From the NCBI RefSeq assembly GCF_003944705.1, contig NZ_RWIS01000003.1, positions 186,001 through 250,000 on the forward strand: a stretch of 64,000 nt of DNA, read 5' to 3'. The notes under the pieces are model-generated. The model was not told the DNA's origin, did no database searches, and saw only the letters and a list, made by a program, of their open reading frames with translations. The number at the start of each line of letters is the position of its first letter. Position 1 is the stretch's first letter. Position numbers and translations under genes: made by a program. The DNA comes from Hymenobacter metallilatus (GTDB lineage Bacteria > Bacteroidota > Bacteroidia > Cytophagales > Hymenobacteraceae). This document shows positions 47,940 to 56,760 of the stretch, piece by piece.

Positions 47940-49985
47940 TTATTTCCCTGTTACCTTGAACTCCGTGCGCCGGTTCAATTGGCGGCCGGCTTTGGAGGCG
48001 TTGGAGGCCACCGGCTGGGAGTCGCCATAGCCAGCGAAGGTCAGGCGGCCTTTGTCAATGCCTTTGGCCACGAGGTAATCTACCACGGCTTTGGCCCGGC
48101 GCTGGGAGAGGTCCTTGTTGTACTCGGCCTTGCCCACGTTGTCGGTGTGGCCCGAAATTTCGAGGCGCAAAGCCGGGGTTTCCACCAGCAGCTTTTGCAG
48201 GCGCTCCAGCTCATTGGTGCTTTCCTTGCGCAACGTGGCCTTGTCGAAATCGAAGAAGATGTTGTTGAGCACCACCTTCACGCCCACGTCGAGCTTCTTG
48301 AGGGCAATGTCCTTCACCACCTCCGCATACGCCGCTTTGGCCGGTAAATCGAAGTTTTCGGAGTGAAACAAGTAGCCATCCTTGCGTACCACAATGCCGT
48401 AGTTCACGCCCGAGGGCAACGACACTAGGTAGCGCCCCGACTGCGCGTTGCTCTGGAAGGAAGCAATGGTCTGGTTGAGCGAGTTGTCCACTACGTCGAT
48501 GGTAGCCTCAATGGGCTGCTTGCTGGCCTCATCCGTCACCACGCCCTTTAGAATGGTCACCTGGGCGGCCACAATGGCTACCGGCGGAGCCAGCAGAGTT
48601 TCCTTCACCGGCTGCACCCGCGAGGCCAGCAGCTGGTCTTCCTGGCTGAGTACGGGCGGCTTCTCGGGGCCCAGGAAGGTAATCTGGTAAATGTCCTTAG
48701 AGCCCAGCCCATCATCCCGAAACGAGGAATAGTAGCCGTGCCGGCCCGAGGCGGAAATTACAAAGAACACGTCATCGTCGGGGGTATTGATGGGCCAACC
48801 CAGGTTTTCCGGCTGGCTCCACTTGCCGTTCTCAAACACCGATTTGAAGATGTCGTAGCCGCCCATGGAGTTGTGCCCTTCCGAGGAAAAGTACATCGTC
48901 TTGCCATCGGGGTGCAGAAACACGCCTTCCTCGCCGTACTGGGTGTTGATGACGGAACCCAGGTTCTGGGCCGGGCCCCGGCCTTCCATCTCAATCTTGT
49001 AGATGTCGCGCCCACCCAGGCCACCCTCTTTGTCGGTTACGAAGTAGAGGCTGCGCCCGTCCGGTGTGTACGCCGCCGATGACTCGTGGTATTTGCTGTT
49101 GATGCGGGAGCCGAGCTTCTGGGGCTTGCGCCACTCAGCCCCGCGCAGGTTGGCCTCGTGCAGGTCGCCGCCATTGTCTTCCATGTATACCAGCAGGCGC
49201 TGCCCGTCGGGTGAGAGGCCTACGGTGGCATCGTGGCCGTCGGTGTTTACGCCCTCACCCAGGTTGCGGGCATCCACCCAGCTGCCTTTGGTGGTGCGGG
49301 TGCTGGTGTAAATGTCTTCCATGAAGCCTCCGGTTTCGGGGTCCTTCTGCTCGCCCGTGGAGCCCGGCCGCCGCGAGGTAAACAGAATCACCGATTCGTC
49401 GGCCGTAATAACCGGACCGTATTCAGGATAAGGCGAATTCACGCCGGGGCCGGCATTATCAATAAACACCCGGCTGGGCTTAGCGGCCAGCTTGCGGCCG
49501 TTCTCGCACTCCCGAATCTTCTTCTGAATGTCCTGGGTGAAGCCGGCGGTGTTTTTGGAGCCGGAAGCCGGCGTGGCGCGCTTATACTCGGCAATGGCCT
49601 CGTCCCACTTCCCGTTCAGGTGCAGCCCCCGGCCCAGGGCGTAGTGAATGCGCGGGTCCACGTCGGGGTTGAGCTGGTAGGCTTTCTGCAGGTACTCCAG
49701 CGCCCGGGGCTTGAAGCCGGAGTGTAGGTAACTGTCGCCGATTTTGTAGTTGAGCTGGGCGTTGTTGGGGTTGAACTTCTGGGCGGCCAGATAGTGCGGC
49801 AGGGCCTGCTCGTAGCGGGCAGGGTCCAGGTCATAGAACTCGTCGCCGAGCTTGATTTCCTTGAGGGCCGCCTTCAAGCCGTCCTTGTCGTTGCCGAACT
49901 GGTCTTTGCTGAACTCTACGTTCTGGGCCAGTACCGAGGCCGGGGTACTCAACAGCAGCAGGGAGGCGAGTAGGTACTTATGCAT
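47940..49985 (-). CDS. PorE-like OmpA-family protein (TPR, WD40-like, CRD, OmpA)
   Basis: A 681-residue exported protein. In order: signal peptide MHKYLLASLLLLSTPASVLAQ; TPR repeats (ALPHYLAAQKFNPNNAQLNYK, ALEYLQKAYQLNPDVDPR); a beta-propeller of PD40-type repeats (GPVITADESVILFTSRRPG, AYTPDGRSLYFVTDKEGG); a carboxypeptidase-regulatory-like domain (LKGVVTDEASKQPIEATIDV); and a C-terminal OmpA peptidoglycan-binding domain (FDFDKATLRKES ... ISGHTDNVGKAEYNKDLSQRRA). This is the layout of PorE of the type IX secretion system, though other OmpA proteins share it. The next gene downstream is the hybrid kinase. Confidence 0.9.
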   Translation of the reverse strand: MHKYLLASLLLLSTPASVLAQNVEFSKDQFGNDKDGLKAALKEIKLGDEFYDLDPARYEQALPHYLAAQKFNPNNAQLNYKIGDSYLHSGFKPRALEYLQKAYQLNPDVDPRIHYALGRGLHLNGKWDEAIAEYKRATPASGSKNTAGFTQDIQKKIRECENGRKLAAKPSRVFIDNAGPGVNSPYPEYGPVITADESVILFTSRRPGSTGEQKDPETGGFMEDIYTSTRTTKGSWVDARNLGEGVNTDGHDATVGLSPDGQRLLVYMEDNGGDLHEANLRGAEWRKPQKLGSRINSKYHESSAAYTPDGRSLYFVTDKEGGLGGRDIYKIEMEGRGPAQNLGSVINTQYGEEGVFLHPDGKTMYFSSEGHNSMGGYDIFKSVFENGKWSQPENLGWPINTPDDDVFFVISASGRHGYYSSFRDDGLGSKDIYQITFLGPEKPPVLSQEDQLLASRVQPVKETLLAPPVAIVAAQVTILKGVVTDEASKQPIEATIDVVDNSLNQTIASFQSNAQSGRYLVSLPSGVNYGIVVRKDGYLFHSENFDLPAKAAYAEVVKDIALKKLDVGVKVVLNNIFFDFDKATLRKESTNELERLQKLLVETPALRLEISGHTDNVGKAEYNKDLSQRRAKAVVDYLVAKGIDKGRLTFAGYGDSQPVASNASKAGRQLNRRTEFKVTGK

Positions 49986-50010
49986 GAGTATCAGATGCGT
50001 TGTGAAAAAC

Positions 50011-50115
50011 CGTCATGCTGAGCGAAGCCGGAGGCGAAGTCGAAGCATCTCTACCTCTGACTAATTGCTACTACAACGAAGCGGTAGAGATGCTTCGGCT
50101 TCGCTCAGCATGACG
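50011..50115. repeat. Inverted repeat, TCATGCT class, one arm with 12-bp insertion
   Basis: Arm 50011-50055 faces arm 50083-50115. They match except for a 12-base extra block in the first arm (around 50031-50042). Internal pair ATGCT...AGCAT is kept in both arms. It lies in the gap between the TPR gene and the OmpA-family gene. Confidence 0.9.
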
Positions 50116-50136
50116 TTCTTTTTTGTTCTTACTGTT

Positions 50137-51204
50137 CTACTCGGCCGCGCCGCAACCGGAGTTGGCGGCGTGGGTGTTGCCGACTTCCAGGCCCAGCTCG
50201 GCGGCCTTGCGCCAGTCCTGGCAGGCGGCGTCGGGGCTGCGCAGCATTTCGCGGGCGTGGCCCCGGTTCAGGTAGGCCTCGGCGTACTGCGCGTTCAGGC
50301 TGATGGCTTTGCTGGCATCGGCTTCGGCCTTTTTATAGTCTTCCAGCTTGAGGTAGGCGGCGGCGCGGTTGTTCCAGGCAAAGGCATACTGCGCGTCCAG
50401 CTCAATGGCCTTGGTGAGGTCGTCCACGGCGCCTTTGTAGTCGCCCTGCTCGTAGCGGGTGCTGCCGCGGTTGGTGTAGGCCAGGGCGTTGTCCTGCTTC
50501 TGGCGCAGGTAGTCGTTGTAATCCTGGAGGGCACCTTTCAGGTCGCCGGCGCGGCGGCGGGTGGCGGCGCGGTTCAGCAGGGCCGGCAGCAGCTCGGGCT
50601 GCAGCTTCAGGGCCTGGGTATAGTCCTGAATGGCGGCGGGCAGGTTATTGAGCTGGCGCTGGGCGCTGCCCCGGTCGTGCCAGGCGTAGGCGTAAGCGGG
50701 GTCGGCTTTGATGGCGGCGTCGAAATCAGCCTTGGCGGCCTGGTAGTCGGCCTTCTCGAAGCGCAGGGCCCCGCGGTAGTACCAGGCCGGGGCATAGTCG
50801 GCCTTCAGCTCGGCGGCTTTACCATAGTCCTGCTCGGCCTCAGCGGGCTGTTTAAGCGCCTCCCGGGCCTGGGCGCGCCCAAAGTAGGAAGTGAACGTGT
50901 TTGGGTCGAGCTTGATGGCCTGGTCGTAGTCCTGTACGGCCGTAGGGTATTCCTTCAGCTCGTAGCGTACGGCGGCGCGGTTGTAGTAAGCCTTGGCAAA
51001 ATCGGGCTTGGCGGCCAGGGCCTTGTCGAAATCCTGGAGGGCAGCCCGGTAGCTTTTCTGGTTGAACTTGGCCACTCCGCTGTTGTAGAGCTTTTCGGCC
51101 TGCTGGGCCGGGGGCAGGGTGGAGGCCCGCACGGTATCCACCTGGGCGTGGGCCGTGGCGGCGGCCAGCAGCAGGCCAATAGAAAGGATATGGGTCTGGT
51201 TCAT
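50137..51204 (-). CDS. Exported TPR-repeat protein
   Basis: A 355-residue protein with signal peptide (HILSIGLLLAAATAHAQ) followed by nine or so consecutive tetratricopeptide repeats, each about 34 residues with the A-x-x-D-F-D/A-x-x-x-D-P/A-Y pattern (YRAALQDFDKALAAKPDFAK, YPTAVQDYDQAIKLDPNTF, YKGAVDDLTKAIELDAQYAF). It probably scaffolds protein complexes in the periplasm or at the outer membrane. The high GC and near-repetitive DNA make this a region of internal similarity. Transcribed just before the PorE-like gene, possibly together. Confidence 0.9.
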   Translation of the reverse strand: MNQTHILSIGLLLAAATAHAQVDTVRASTLPPAQQAEKLYNSGVAKFNQKSYRAALQDFDKALAAKPDFAKAYYNRAAVRYELKEYPTAVQDYDQAIKLDPNTFTSYFGRAQAREALKQPAEAEQDYGKAAELKADYAPAWYYRGALRFEKADYQAAKADFDAAIKADPAYAYAWHDRGSAQRQLNNLPAAIQDYTQALKLQPELLPALLNRAATRRRAGDLKGALQDYNDYLRQKQDNALAYTNRGSTRYEQGDYKGAVDDLTKAIELDAQYAFAWNNRAAAYLKLEDYKKAEADASKAISLNAQYAEAYLNRGHAREMLRSPDAACQDWRKAAELGLEVGNTHAANSGCGAAE

Positions 51205-51445
51205 TCTATCCCGCCCGTTTCAGAGGCGTGGGATAAATGTAATTTTATTTGCGGAAAAGGCGGTCCGTGAAGATGTTAAATGTTAGCTGTTTGAACTTTG
51301 GCAAGATAGAACTAGACACTTGCTCAGGCACCAGCGCATGTGCTCCGCAATTGAGTGTGCCTATGCCCCCAGAGCTTTAGTGTAGCTTAGGTAAGCAGGG
51401 TATTGCTCCCGGGCGCGGGCGAAAGCACCGCTCCGGGTACAGGCT

Positions 51446-51739
51446 CTACTCTGGCAGTTGGGTCCGCACCATTTCTTCCCATTCCCGCCGCAACGAGCCG
51501 GCTACTACTGGCTGTCCGGCCCGTCGGTACCAATAAGCGGCATTGCCGGCGTCGCCCTCCTGCCGGTGCAGAAAAGCGTGCAACCAGTTGTGTAGGGCAT
51601 CGTGCTCATTATCCTGAGCAATGCTATGGGCCCGGTGCCACTCGTCGCGGCCGGCATACCACAGGGCCTCCAACAGGGGCGAAAGACCGGCTGGTGGCTC
51701 GGGCTGCGTGAGGGAAGAAACAAAGTTGGCGTACGTCAT
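51446..51739 (-). CDS. Conserved small protein of unknown function
   Basis: A 97-residue protein: MTYANFVSSLTQPEPPAGLSP, then ALWYAGRDEWHRAHSIAQDNEHDALHNWLHAFLHRQEGDAGNAAYWYRRAGQP and an ending LRREWEEMVRTQLPE. This is recognisable as a widespread uncharacterised bacterial family built of helices with the 'W-x-x-A-H-x-I-A-Q' and 'N-A-x-Y-W-Y-R-R-A-G' motifs. ATG 51739 gives the usual N-terminus; the frame runs further upstream without homology. Confidence 0.82.
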   Translation of the reverse strand: MTYANFVSSLTQPEPPAGLSPLLEALWYAGRDEWHRAHSIAQDNEHDALHNWLHAFLHRQEGDAGNAAYWYRRAGQPVVAGSLRREWEEMVRTQLPE

Positions 51740-51842
51740 AAGACAACACATTCTGGACTCATGAAAAAAGCAGCCTGCCCACAAACTTCCACCCCTGGCC
51801 GGGGTTCTATACGCCAACTGTGGCAGTGCGGCTGCAGTTGCG

Positions 51843-51850
51843 TAATTTTG
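51843..51850 (+). promoter_or_regulatory. -7 box (TAATTTTG) before the bacilliredoxin gene
   Basis: TAATTTTG fits TAnnTTTG and lies 58 bases before the ATG. The -33 part is unclear. Confidence 0.4.
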
Positions 51851-51908
51851 TAAGGCCGTTGGGTAATTCGCCCCGGCAGTAGTTCATCTTAAAGCCTAGC
51901 TTTCACCT

Positions 51909-52331
51909 ATGGCCACGTATCCCGAATACATGGTAGCCCCGATTCGTCAGGACCTCGTTGAGGCCGGTTTCGAGCAACTGATGACCCCTGAGGAGGTTGA
52001 TACCGTCCTCAATGAGCAAAGCGGCACCGTGCTAGTGGCCGTAAACTCCGTGTGTGGCTGCGCCGCCGCCAAAGCCCGGCCCGCCCTGAAAATGGCCGTT
52101 TCCAGCTCCGACAAGAAGCCCGCCAAGCTGGTAACCGTGTTTGCTGGCATGGAAACCGATGCCGTGGCTAAGGCCCGGGAGCATATGCTACCCTACCCGC
52201 CCAGCAGCCCCTGCATTGCGCTGTTTAAGGATGGAGAGCTGGTACACATGATTGAGCGTTACCACATTGAAGGCAACGACCTGATGCGCATCGTACATAA
52301 TCTTCAGGGGGCTTTTGAAGAATATTGCTAA
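51909..52331 (+). CDS. BrxA/BrxB family bacilliredoxin
   Basis: A 140-residue thioredoxin-fold protein of the YphP/YqiW family. The hallmark CGC motif appears in NSVCGCAAAKARPAL, with the family's C-G-C-x3-K pattern, and PYPPSSPCIALFKDGELVHMIERYHIEG is the typical second half. In Firmicutes such proteins remove bacillithiol from proteins; which thiol this organism uses cannot be seen. It is followed by a terminator. Confidence 0.92.
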   Translation: MATYPEYMVAPIRQDLVEAGFEQLMTPEEVDTVLNEQSGTVLVAVNSVCGCAAAKARPALKMAVSSSDKKPAKLVTVFAGMETDAVAKAREHMLPYPPSSPCIALFKDGELVHMIERYHIEGNDLMRIVHNLQGAFEEYC

Positions 52332-52363
52332 TTAGTTGTCTTTTTCCGTAATTTAATCGCCTG

Positions 52364-52397
52364 ACCGTCTATGACACTACGTCATAGACGGTTTTTC
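52364..52397 (+). terminator. Terminator after the bacilliredoxin gene
   Basis: ACCGTCTATGAC and GTCATAGACGGT pair perfectly around ACTAC and are followed by TTTTT. Confidence 0.85.
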
Positions 52398-52425
52398 GTA
52401 TAGAACAGATATTCACATTCGCGCT

Positions 52426-53154
52426 ATGTCACTGTTAATAGAATACGGGGTTCAGTCGTTGCCGTGGGATAGTCAGTTCTTCGGATTTCCGGTGGGGCGC
52501 CTGAAAGGGAAACGCTTCACAGAGGAGCAGTTGCGCGAAGTAATCCGGCTGGCTCGGGAGGAGGGTTGGCGGCTGGTGTACTGGTTTGTGGAGCCCACGG
52601 ATACCGTATCAGCGGCTAGCGCCCAAGCTCTCCGGATTAAACTCACCGACCGCAAAGCCCGGTTTGCGCGGCCTGTGCCGGCCATTCCCCCGCCCGTTGC
52701 CCCCAACGTTCTGCCCACCGACGAGCTTACACCCCGCCTGCTGGATCTGGCCCGGCAAAGTGGTCATCATTCCCGCTTCCGGGTCGACCCCGTATTCCAG
52801 GCCGGGCTCTACGAGCGGCTCTATGAGCACTGGATCCGAAGCAGCGTAACCGGCCAAACGGCCCGGCAGGTGTTGGTCTATCATCCGGTGGCGCAGCCAG
52901 ACGCCCTGGGCCTAATTACGCTGGGCTACCAAACCACACACGCTATTATTGGCCTGCTGGCCGTGCAGCACGAATACCGGGGGCAGGGTATCGGCAAGCA
53001 ACTGGTTGAAGCCGCCCTACACTACGCCCATGCCTGGCAGCTACCCGAGGTGCAGGTAACCACCCAACTCGACAACAAAGGCGCCTGCCGTTTCTACGAG
53101 CGGGAAGGCTTCGAGCGAGTCCACGAGGAACACGTATACCATTTGTGGTTATAG
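52426..53154 (+). CDS. GNAT acetyltransferase, WecD/RffC-like
   Basis: A 242-residue protein. N-terminal SLPWDSQFFGFPVGRL and LVYWFVEP match the N-terminal half of WecD-type dTDP-4-amino-4,6-dideoxygalactose acetyltransferases; the C-terminal half is the GNAT fold with the acetyl-CoA loop HEYRGQGIGKQLVEAAL (R-x-x-G-x-G/A) and ACRFYEREGFERVHEEHVYH. The actual substrate is uncertain, since no ECA-type genes are nearby. It converges with recQ across a palindrome. Confidence 0.85.
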   Translation: MSLLIEYGVQSLPWDSQFFGFPVGRLKGKRFTEEQLREVIRLAREEGWRLVYWFVEPTDTVSAASAQALRIKLTDRKARFARPVPAIPPPVAPNVLPTDELTPRLLDLARQSGHHSRFRVDPVFQAGLYERLYEHWIRSSVTGQTARQVLVYHPVAQPDALGLITLGYQTTHAIIGLLAVQHEYRGQGIGKQLVEAALHYAHAWQLPEVQVTTQLDNKGACRFYEREGFERVHEEHVYHLWL

Positions 53155-53214
53155 AGGTGAGTTATGAATGATGAGTTTGTTGTTCAATCAACTCATCATT
53201 CATAACTCACCTCT
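53153..53214. terminator. Palindromic repeat between convergent GNAT and recQ genes
   Basis: Perfect 25-base arms (53153-53177 and 53190-53214) around a 12-base loop, made of TTATGAATGATGAG-like words. It starts inside the GNAT stop codon and ends a few bases before the recQ stop, so it probably serves as the shared transcription end, without a T run. Confidence 0.75.
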
Positions 53215-53217
53215 CCC

Positions 53218-55422
53218 TTAGTTCGCCACTTCGCTCAGGAACTTGATGCGCATCAGGCGCAGGTCTTCCTCGGTGTAGTCATCGGTGCCTAGCTCTTTCA
53301 GGGCCACGGCAATATTATCGGTTTGGGCCGTCATGAAGTAGTCGTAGATTTCTTCCTGCCGCTCCTCATCCAGCACCCCGTTGATGTAGTAGTCGAGGTT
53401 GAGCTTAGTGCCGGAGTAACAGATGTGCTCGATTTCCTCCATCAGCTCCCGCATATCGATGCCCTTAGAAGAGGCAATTTCCTCCAGGTCCATCTTCTTA
53501 TCAATCTGCTGGATGATGTAAATTTTGATTTTTGACTTATTGACGGCCGATTTTACCACCACGTCGGCGGCCGTCATAATGTCGTTGTCCTCCACGTACT
53601 TCTTGATCAGGTCCAGGAACGGGGCGCCAAACTTCTGCGCCTTGCCCTGACCCACGCCCGATACGTGCGACAAATCCTCCAGCTTGGTGGGGAACGTTGT
53701 GGCCATTTCCTTCAGGCTGGGGTCCTGAAACAGCACGTAGGGAGGCAGATTTTTCTGCTGAGCTACTTTTTTGCGCAGGGCCTTCAGCATCTCAAACAGG
53801 GCCTCATCGTGGCCGGCTGCCTGCTGCACTTCTTCCTGTTCCTGTTCTTCTTTCACCTCTTCCTCGTAGTTATGGTCCTTGGTGAGCTTGATGGAATGCG
53901 GATTCTCAATGAAATCAATGCCCTTGGAGGTGATTTTCACCACCCCAAAGTTTTCAATATCCTTCTCGAGCAGGCCGTTGAGCAGGCTCTGGCGGAGCAG
54001 GGAGTGCCAGAACTGGGCATCGTGGTCTTTGCCCAGGCCGTACACCGGCAACTTGTCGTGGCCGTAGCTTTCCACGTGGGGGTTGTTCATGCCCATCAGC
54101 ACGGTGCCGATGTGGTCGAGGCCAAACCGCTCGTCGGTCTGCACCACCGCTTTTAAGGCATTCAGTACTTCGTTTTTGGCCTCAAACCGCTCCTTGGGAT
54201 GCTTGCAGTTGTCGCAGAAGCCGCAGTCCTTCTCAAAGGTTTCGCCAAAGTAGTGCAGTAGCTGTTTGCGCCGGCACACGGCCGAATCAGCGTAGTTGGC
54301 CATTTCCTGGAGCAGCAGCTTGGAGTTGTCACGCTCCGTTACGGGCTTGTCCTTATTGAACTTCTCCAGCTTCACAATATCATCGTAGCTGTAGAACATC
54401 AGGCAGTCCCCTTCCAGGCCGTCGCGGCCGCCGCGGCCGGTTTCCTGGTAGTAGCCTTCAATACTCTTGGGCGTATCGTAGTGAATTACGAAGCGCACGT
54501 CGGGCTTATCGATGCCCATGCCGAAGGCAATAGTGGCTACAATCACATCGGCTTCCTCGTTCAGGAAAGCGTCCTGGTTAGCCATGCGCACGTGGGGGTC
54601 GAGGCCGGCGTGGTAGGGCAGGGCCCGCACGTCGTTCACTTTCAGCAGCTCGGCAATTTCCTCTACTTTTTTGCGGCTCAGGCAATACACAATGCCGGCC
54701 TGGCCCTTGCGCAGCTTCACGTACTGGATCAGCTGCTTTTTGGTGTTGTGCTTGGGCCGCACCTCATAGTAAAGGTTGGTACGGTTGAAGCTGGTCTTGA
54801 ATACCGAGGCCTCATCCATTTGCAGGTTCTTCTGGATGTCCTGCTGCACCTTGGGCGTAGCCGTGGCCGTGAGGGCAATAATGGGCACCTGTACACCCAA
54901 CCCGTCTATAATGCTGCGGATTTTGCGGTACTCCGGCCGGAAGTCATGGCCCCATTCCGAAATGCAGTGCGCCTCATCAATAGCCACGAAGCTGATGGTG
55001 GCTTTGTTCAGAAACTCAATGGTTTCGTCTTTGGTCAGGCTTTCGGGCGCTACGTACAGCAGCTTCACCTCCCCGCTAATCACGTCCTTTTTCACCTTGT
55101 TCATCTCCGACTTCGAGAGAGTCGAGTTCAGAAACTGGGCATTTACCCCGAAGGCATTCAGCTGGTCCACCTGATTTTTCATCAGGGCAATGAGGGGCGA
55201 AATGACGATGGCCGTGCCAGGCAGCACAAGGGCTGGGAGCTGGTAGCACAGGCTCTTACCAGCCCCAGTAGGCATAATGACGAAAGTGTTGTTGCCGGCA
55301 ATTACGTTCTGGATGATGTCTTCCTGCACCCCGCGGAACTGACCGTACCCAAAAACTTCCTTTAACTTGCCTTTCAAATCAGCCTCTTGCTGCACTTGTT
55401 GTTTCACGGCTGGCATGGACAT
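53218..55422 (-). CDS. recQ: ATP-dependent DNA helicase RecQ
   Basis: A 734-residue helicase that unwinds DNA 3' to 5' in recombination and repair. Motifs: [20 protein letters not shown] (motif 0), [15 protein letters not shown] (Walker A), [18 protein letters not shown] (DEAH-box region), [21 protein letters not shown] and [12 protein letters not shown] (motifs V-VI). The RQC zinc cysteines appear around [12 protein letters not shown] and [10 protein letters not shown]. An HRDC domain follows ([18 protein letters not shown] ... [13 protein letters not shown]). A C-terminal extension of about 120 residues has no assigned domain. ATG 55422 or 55416 is possible; the longer frame starts with GTG. 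Confidence 0.96.
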   Translation of the reverse strand: MSMPAVKQQVQQEADLKGKLKEVFGYGQFRGVQEDIIQNVIAGNNTFVIMPTGAGKSLCYQLPALVLPGTAIVISPLIALMKNQVDQLNAFGVNAQFLNSTLSKSEMNKVKKDVISGEVKLLYVAPESLTKDETIEFLNKATISFVAIDEAHCISEWGHDFRPEYRKIRSIIDGLGVQVPIIALTATATPKVQQDIQKNLQMDEASVFKTSFNRTNLYYEVRPKHNTKKQLIQYVKLRKGQAGIVYCLSRKKVEEIAELLKVNDVRALPYHAGLDPHVRMANQDAFLNEEADVIVATIAFGMGIDKPDVRFVIHYDTPKSIEGYYQETGRGGRDGLEGDCLMFYSYDDIVKLEKFNKDKPVTERDNSKLLLQEMANYADSAVCRRKQLLHYFGETFEKDCGFCDNCKHPKERFEAKNEVLNALKAVVQTDERFGLDHIGTVLMGMNNPHVESYGHDKLPVYGLGKDHDAQFWHSLLRQSLLNGLLEKDIENFGVVKITSKGIDFIENPHSIKLTKDHNYEEEVKEEQEQEEVQQAAGHDEALFEMLKALRKKVAQQKNLPPYVLFQDPSLKEMATTFPTKLEDLSHVSGVGQGKAQKFGAPFLDLIKKYVEDNDIMTAADVVVKSAVNKSKIKIYIIQQIDKKMDLEEIASSKGIDMRELMEEIEHICYSGTKLNLDYYINGVLDEERQEEIYDYFMTAQTDNIAVALKELGTDDYTEEDLRLMRIKFLSEVAN

Positions 55423-55590
55423 CCTCACTTACTCAGTTGGGTTGGCAGATTGGAGCAGCAGCACACCGGTGTTGCTTACTCAATCTAGGGATTTTAGGTA
55501 TTCTGTACTAAGGAGTTAGGCGAAAGAATTTGGGTTTATGCAAATTTTGTCGTCACCGTCCTGCTTCCGAAATACAATATCAAATTTAGA

Positions 55591-56568
55591 TTGAAACCGC
55601 AGAACGAACTTCATAGCATCGCAAAAAAAGTGCTTCAGCAGGAAGCTGAGGCAATTCAGGGAGTGGCAGAGGCCATTAGCCGTACCCCCGATTTTGCACA
55701 ATGCGTAGAGGCAATACTCTCTTTGCGCGGCCGGGTGGTAGTCACGGGCATCGGTAAGAGCGCCCACATTGCGGGCAAAATGGTGGCTACCTTCAACTCT
55801 ACTGGCACACCGGCCTTGTTTATGCACGCCGCCGATGCCATACACGGCGACCTGGGCATGATTCAGCCCGGCGACTTTGTGGTTGCCATCAGCAAATCTG
55901 GCGACACACCCGAAATAAAAGTGCTGGTGCCCCTGCTCAAGCGCAAAGGCGTACCCCTGGCAGCTTTGGTCAGCAACGCCGACTCCTACCTGGCCGTGCA
56001 GGCCGATTATGTGCTGCACGCTCCCGTGCGTAGTGAGGCCTGCCCCCACAATCTGGCTCCTACTACCTCTACCACTGCCGCCCTGGCCCTGGGCGATGCG
56101 CTGGCCGTGTGCCTGCTGGAAAGCCGGGAGTTTACGCGCCAGGATTTTGCCCGCCTGCACCCCGGCGGTACGCTAGGTAAGCAACTCTACCTGAAAGTAG
56201 GCGACTTGAGTCGCCAGAACCAGCAGCCTCAGGTGCCCGATACGGCTCCTTTGAAAGATGTCATTCTGGAAATTTCGGGTAAGCGCTTGGGCGCTACGGC
56301 GGTACTAGCCGATGGTGGCGAACTGGTGGGCATTATTACTGATGGAGACATTCGCCGTATGCTGACGACGTACGAAGGCCGGCTGGAAAGTGTGCGTGCC
56401 CAGGATATTCTGACTCCATCCCCGGTGACAATTGACGTGGATGATTTTGCGGTGGAAGCACTAGCGCGTATGCAAAGCCGTAACATCACGCAATTAGTTG
56501 TGCTGGAGCAAGGCAAGTTCAATGGGTTTATTCATCTGCATGACTTGTTGCGGGAAGGTCTCGTTTGA
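55591..56568 (+). CDS. KpsF/GutQ-type sugar-phosphate isomerase (arabinose-5-phosphate isomerase)
   Basis: A 325-residue protein with an N-terminal SIS domain (GRVVVTGIGKSAHIAGKMVATFNSTGTPALFMHA, with SKSGDTPEI and LAPTTSTTAALALGDALAV) and two C-terminal CBS domains (ATAVLADGGELVGIITDGDIRRML, then TIDVDDFAVEALARMQSRNITQLVVLE). It interconverts ribulose-5-phosphate and arabinose-5-phosphate, the first step to KDO for LPS. The start is TTG at 55591; no in-frame ATG lies close upstream. It precedes the mannose-1-phosphate guanylyltransferase gene by about 190 bases. Confidence 0.92.
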   Translation: MKPQNELHSIAKKVLQQEAEAIQGVAEAISRTPDFAQCVEAILSLRGRVVVTGIGKSAHIAGKMVATFNSTGTPALFMHAADAIHGDLGMIQPGDFVVAISKSGDTPEIKVLVPLLKRKGVPLAALVSNADSYLAVQADYVLHAPVRSEACPHNLAPTTSTTAALALGDALAVCLLESREFTRQDFARLHPGGTLGKQLYLKVGDLSRQNQQPQVPDTAPLKDVILEISGKRLGATAVLADGGELVGIITDGDIRRMLTTYEGRLESVRAQDILTPSPVTIDVDDFAVEALARMQSRNITQLVVLEQGKFNGFIHLHDLLREGLV

Positions 56569-56760
56569 ATTATTTTAGTTAAATAAATTAAAAGAATTGT
56601 TATATAAAATTCAGATTAGTTAATATTGCTTCAGCCGATACACGGCACGTACTACTTCCGTACCTTGGACGAAGTAGTATAGCTACGGTCGGGCCCTTGC
56701 CAGTAGAATCTGCTCTATCTACTTTTCTCTCTCCAATAACGGACGTTCGATCCGACTCCG

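Noticed and set aside
54481..55365. 294-codon plus-strand frame opposite recQ
   Set aside because: Shadow of recQ without any motif.
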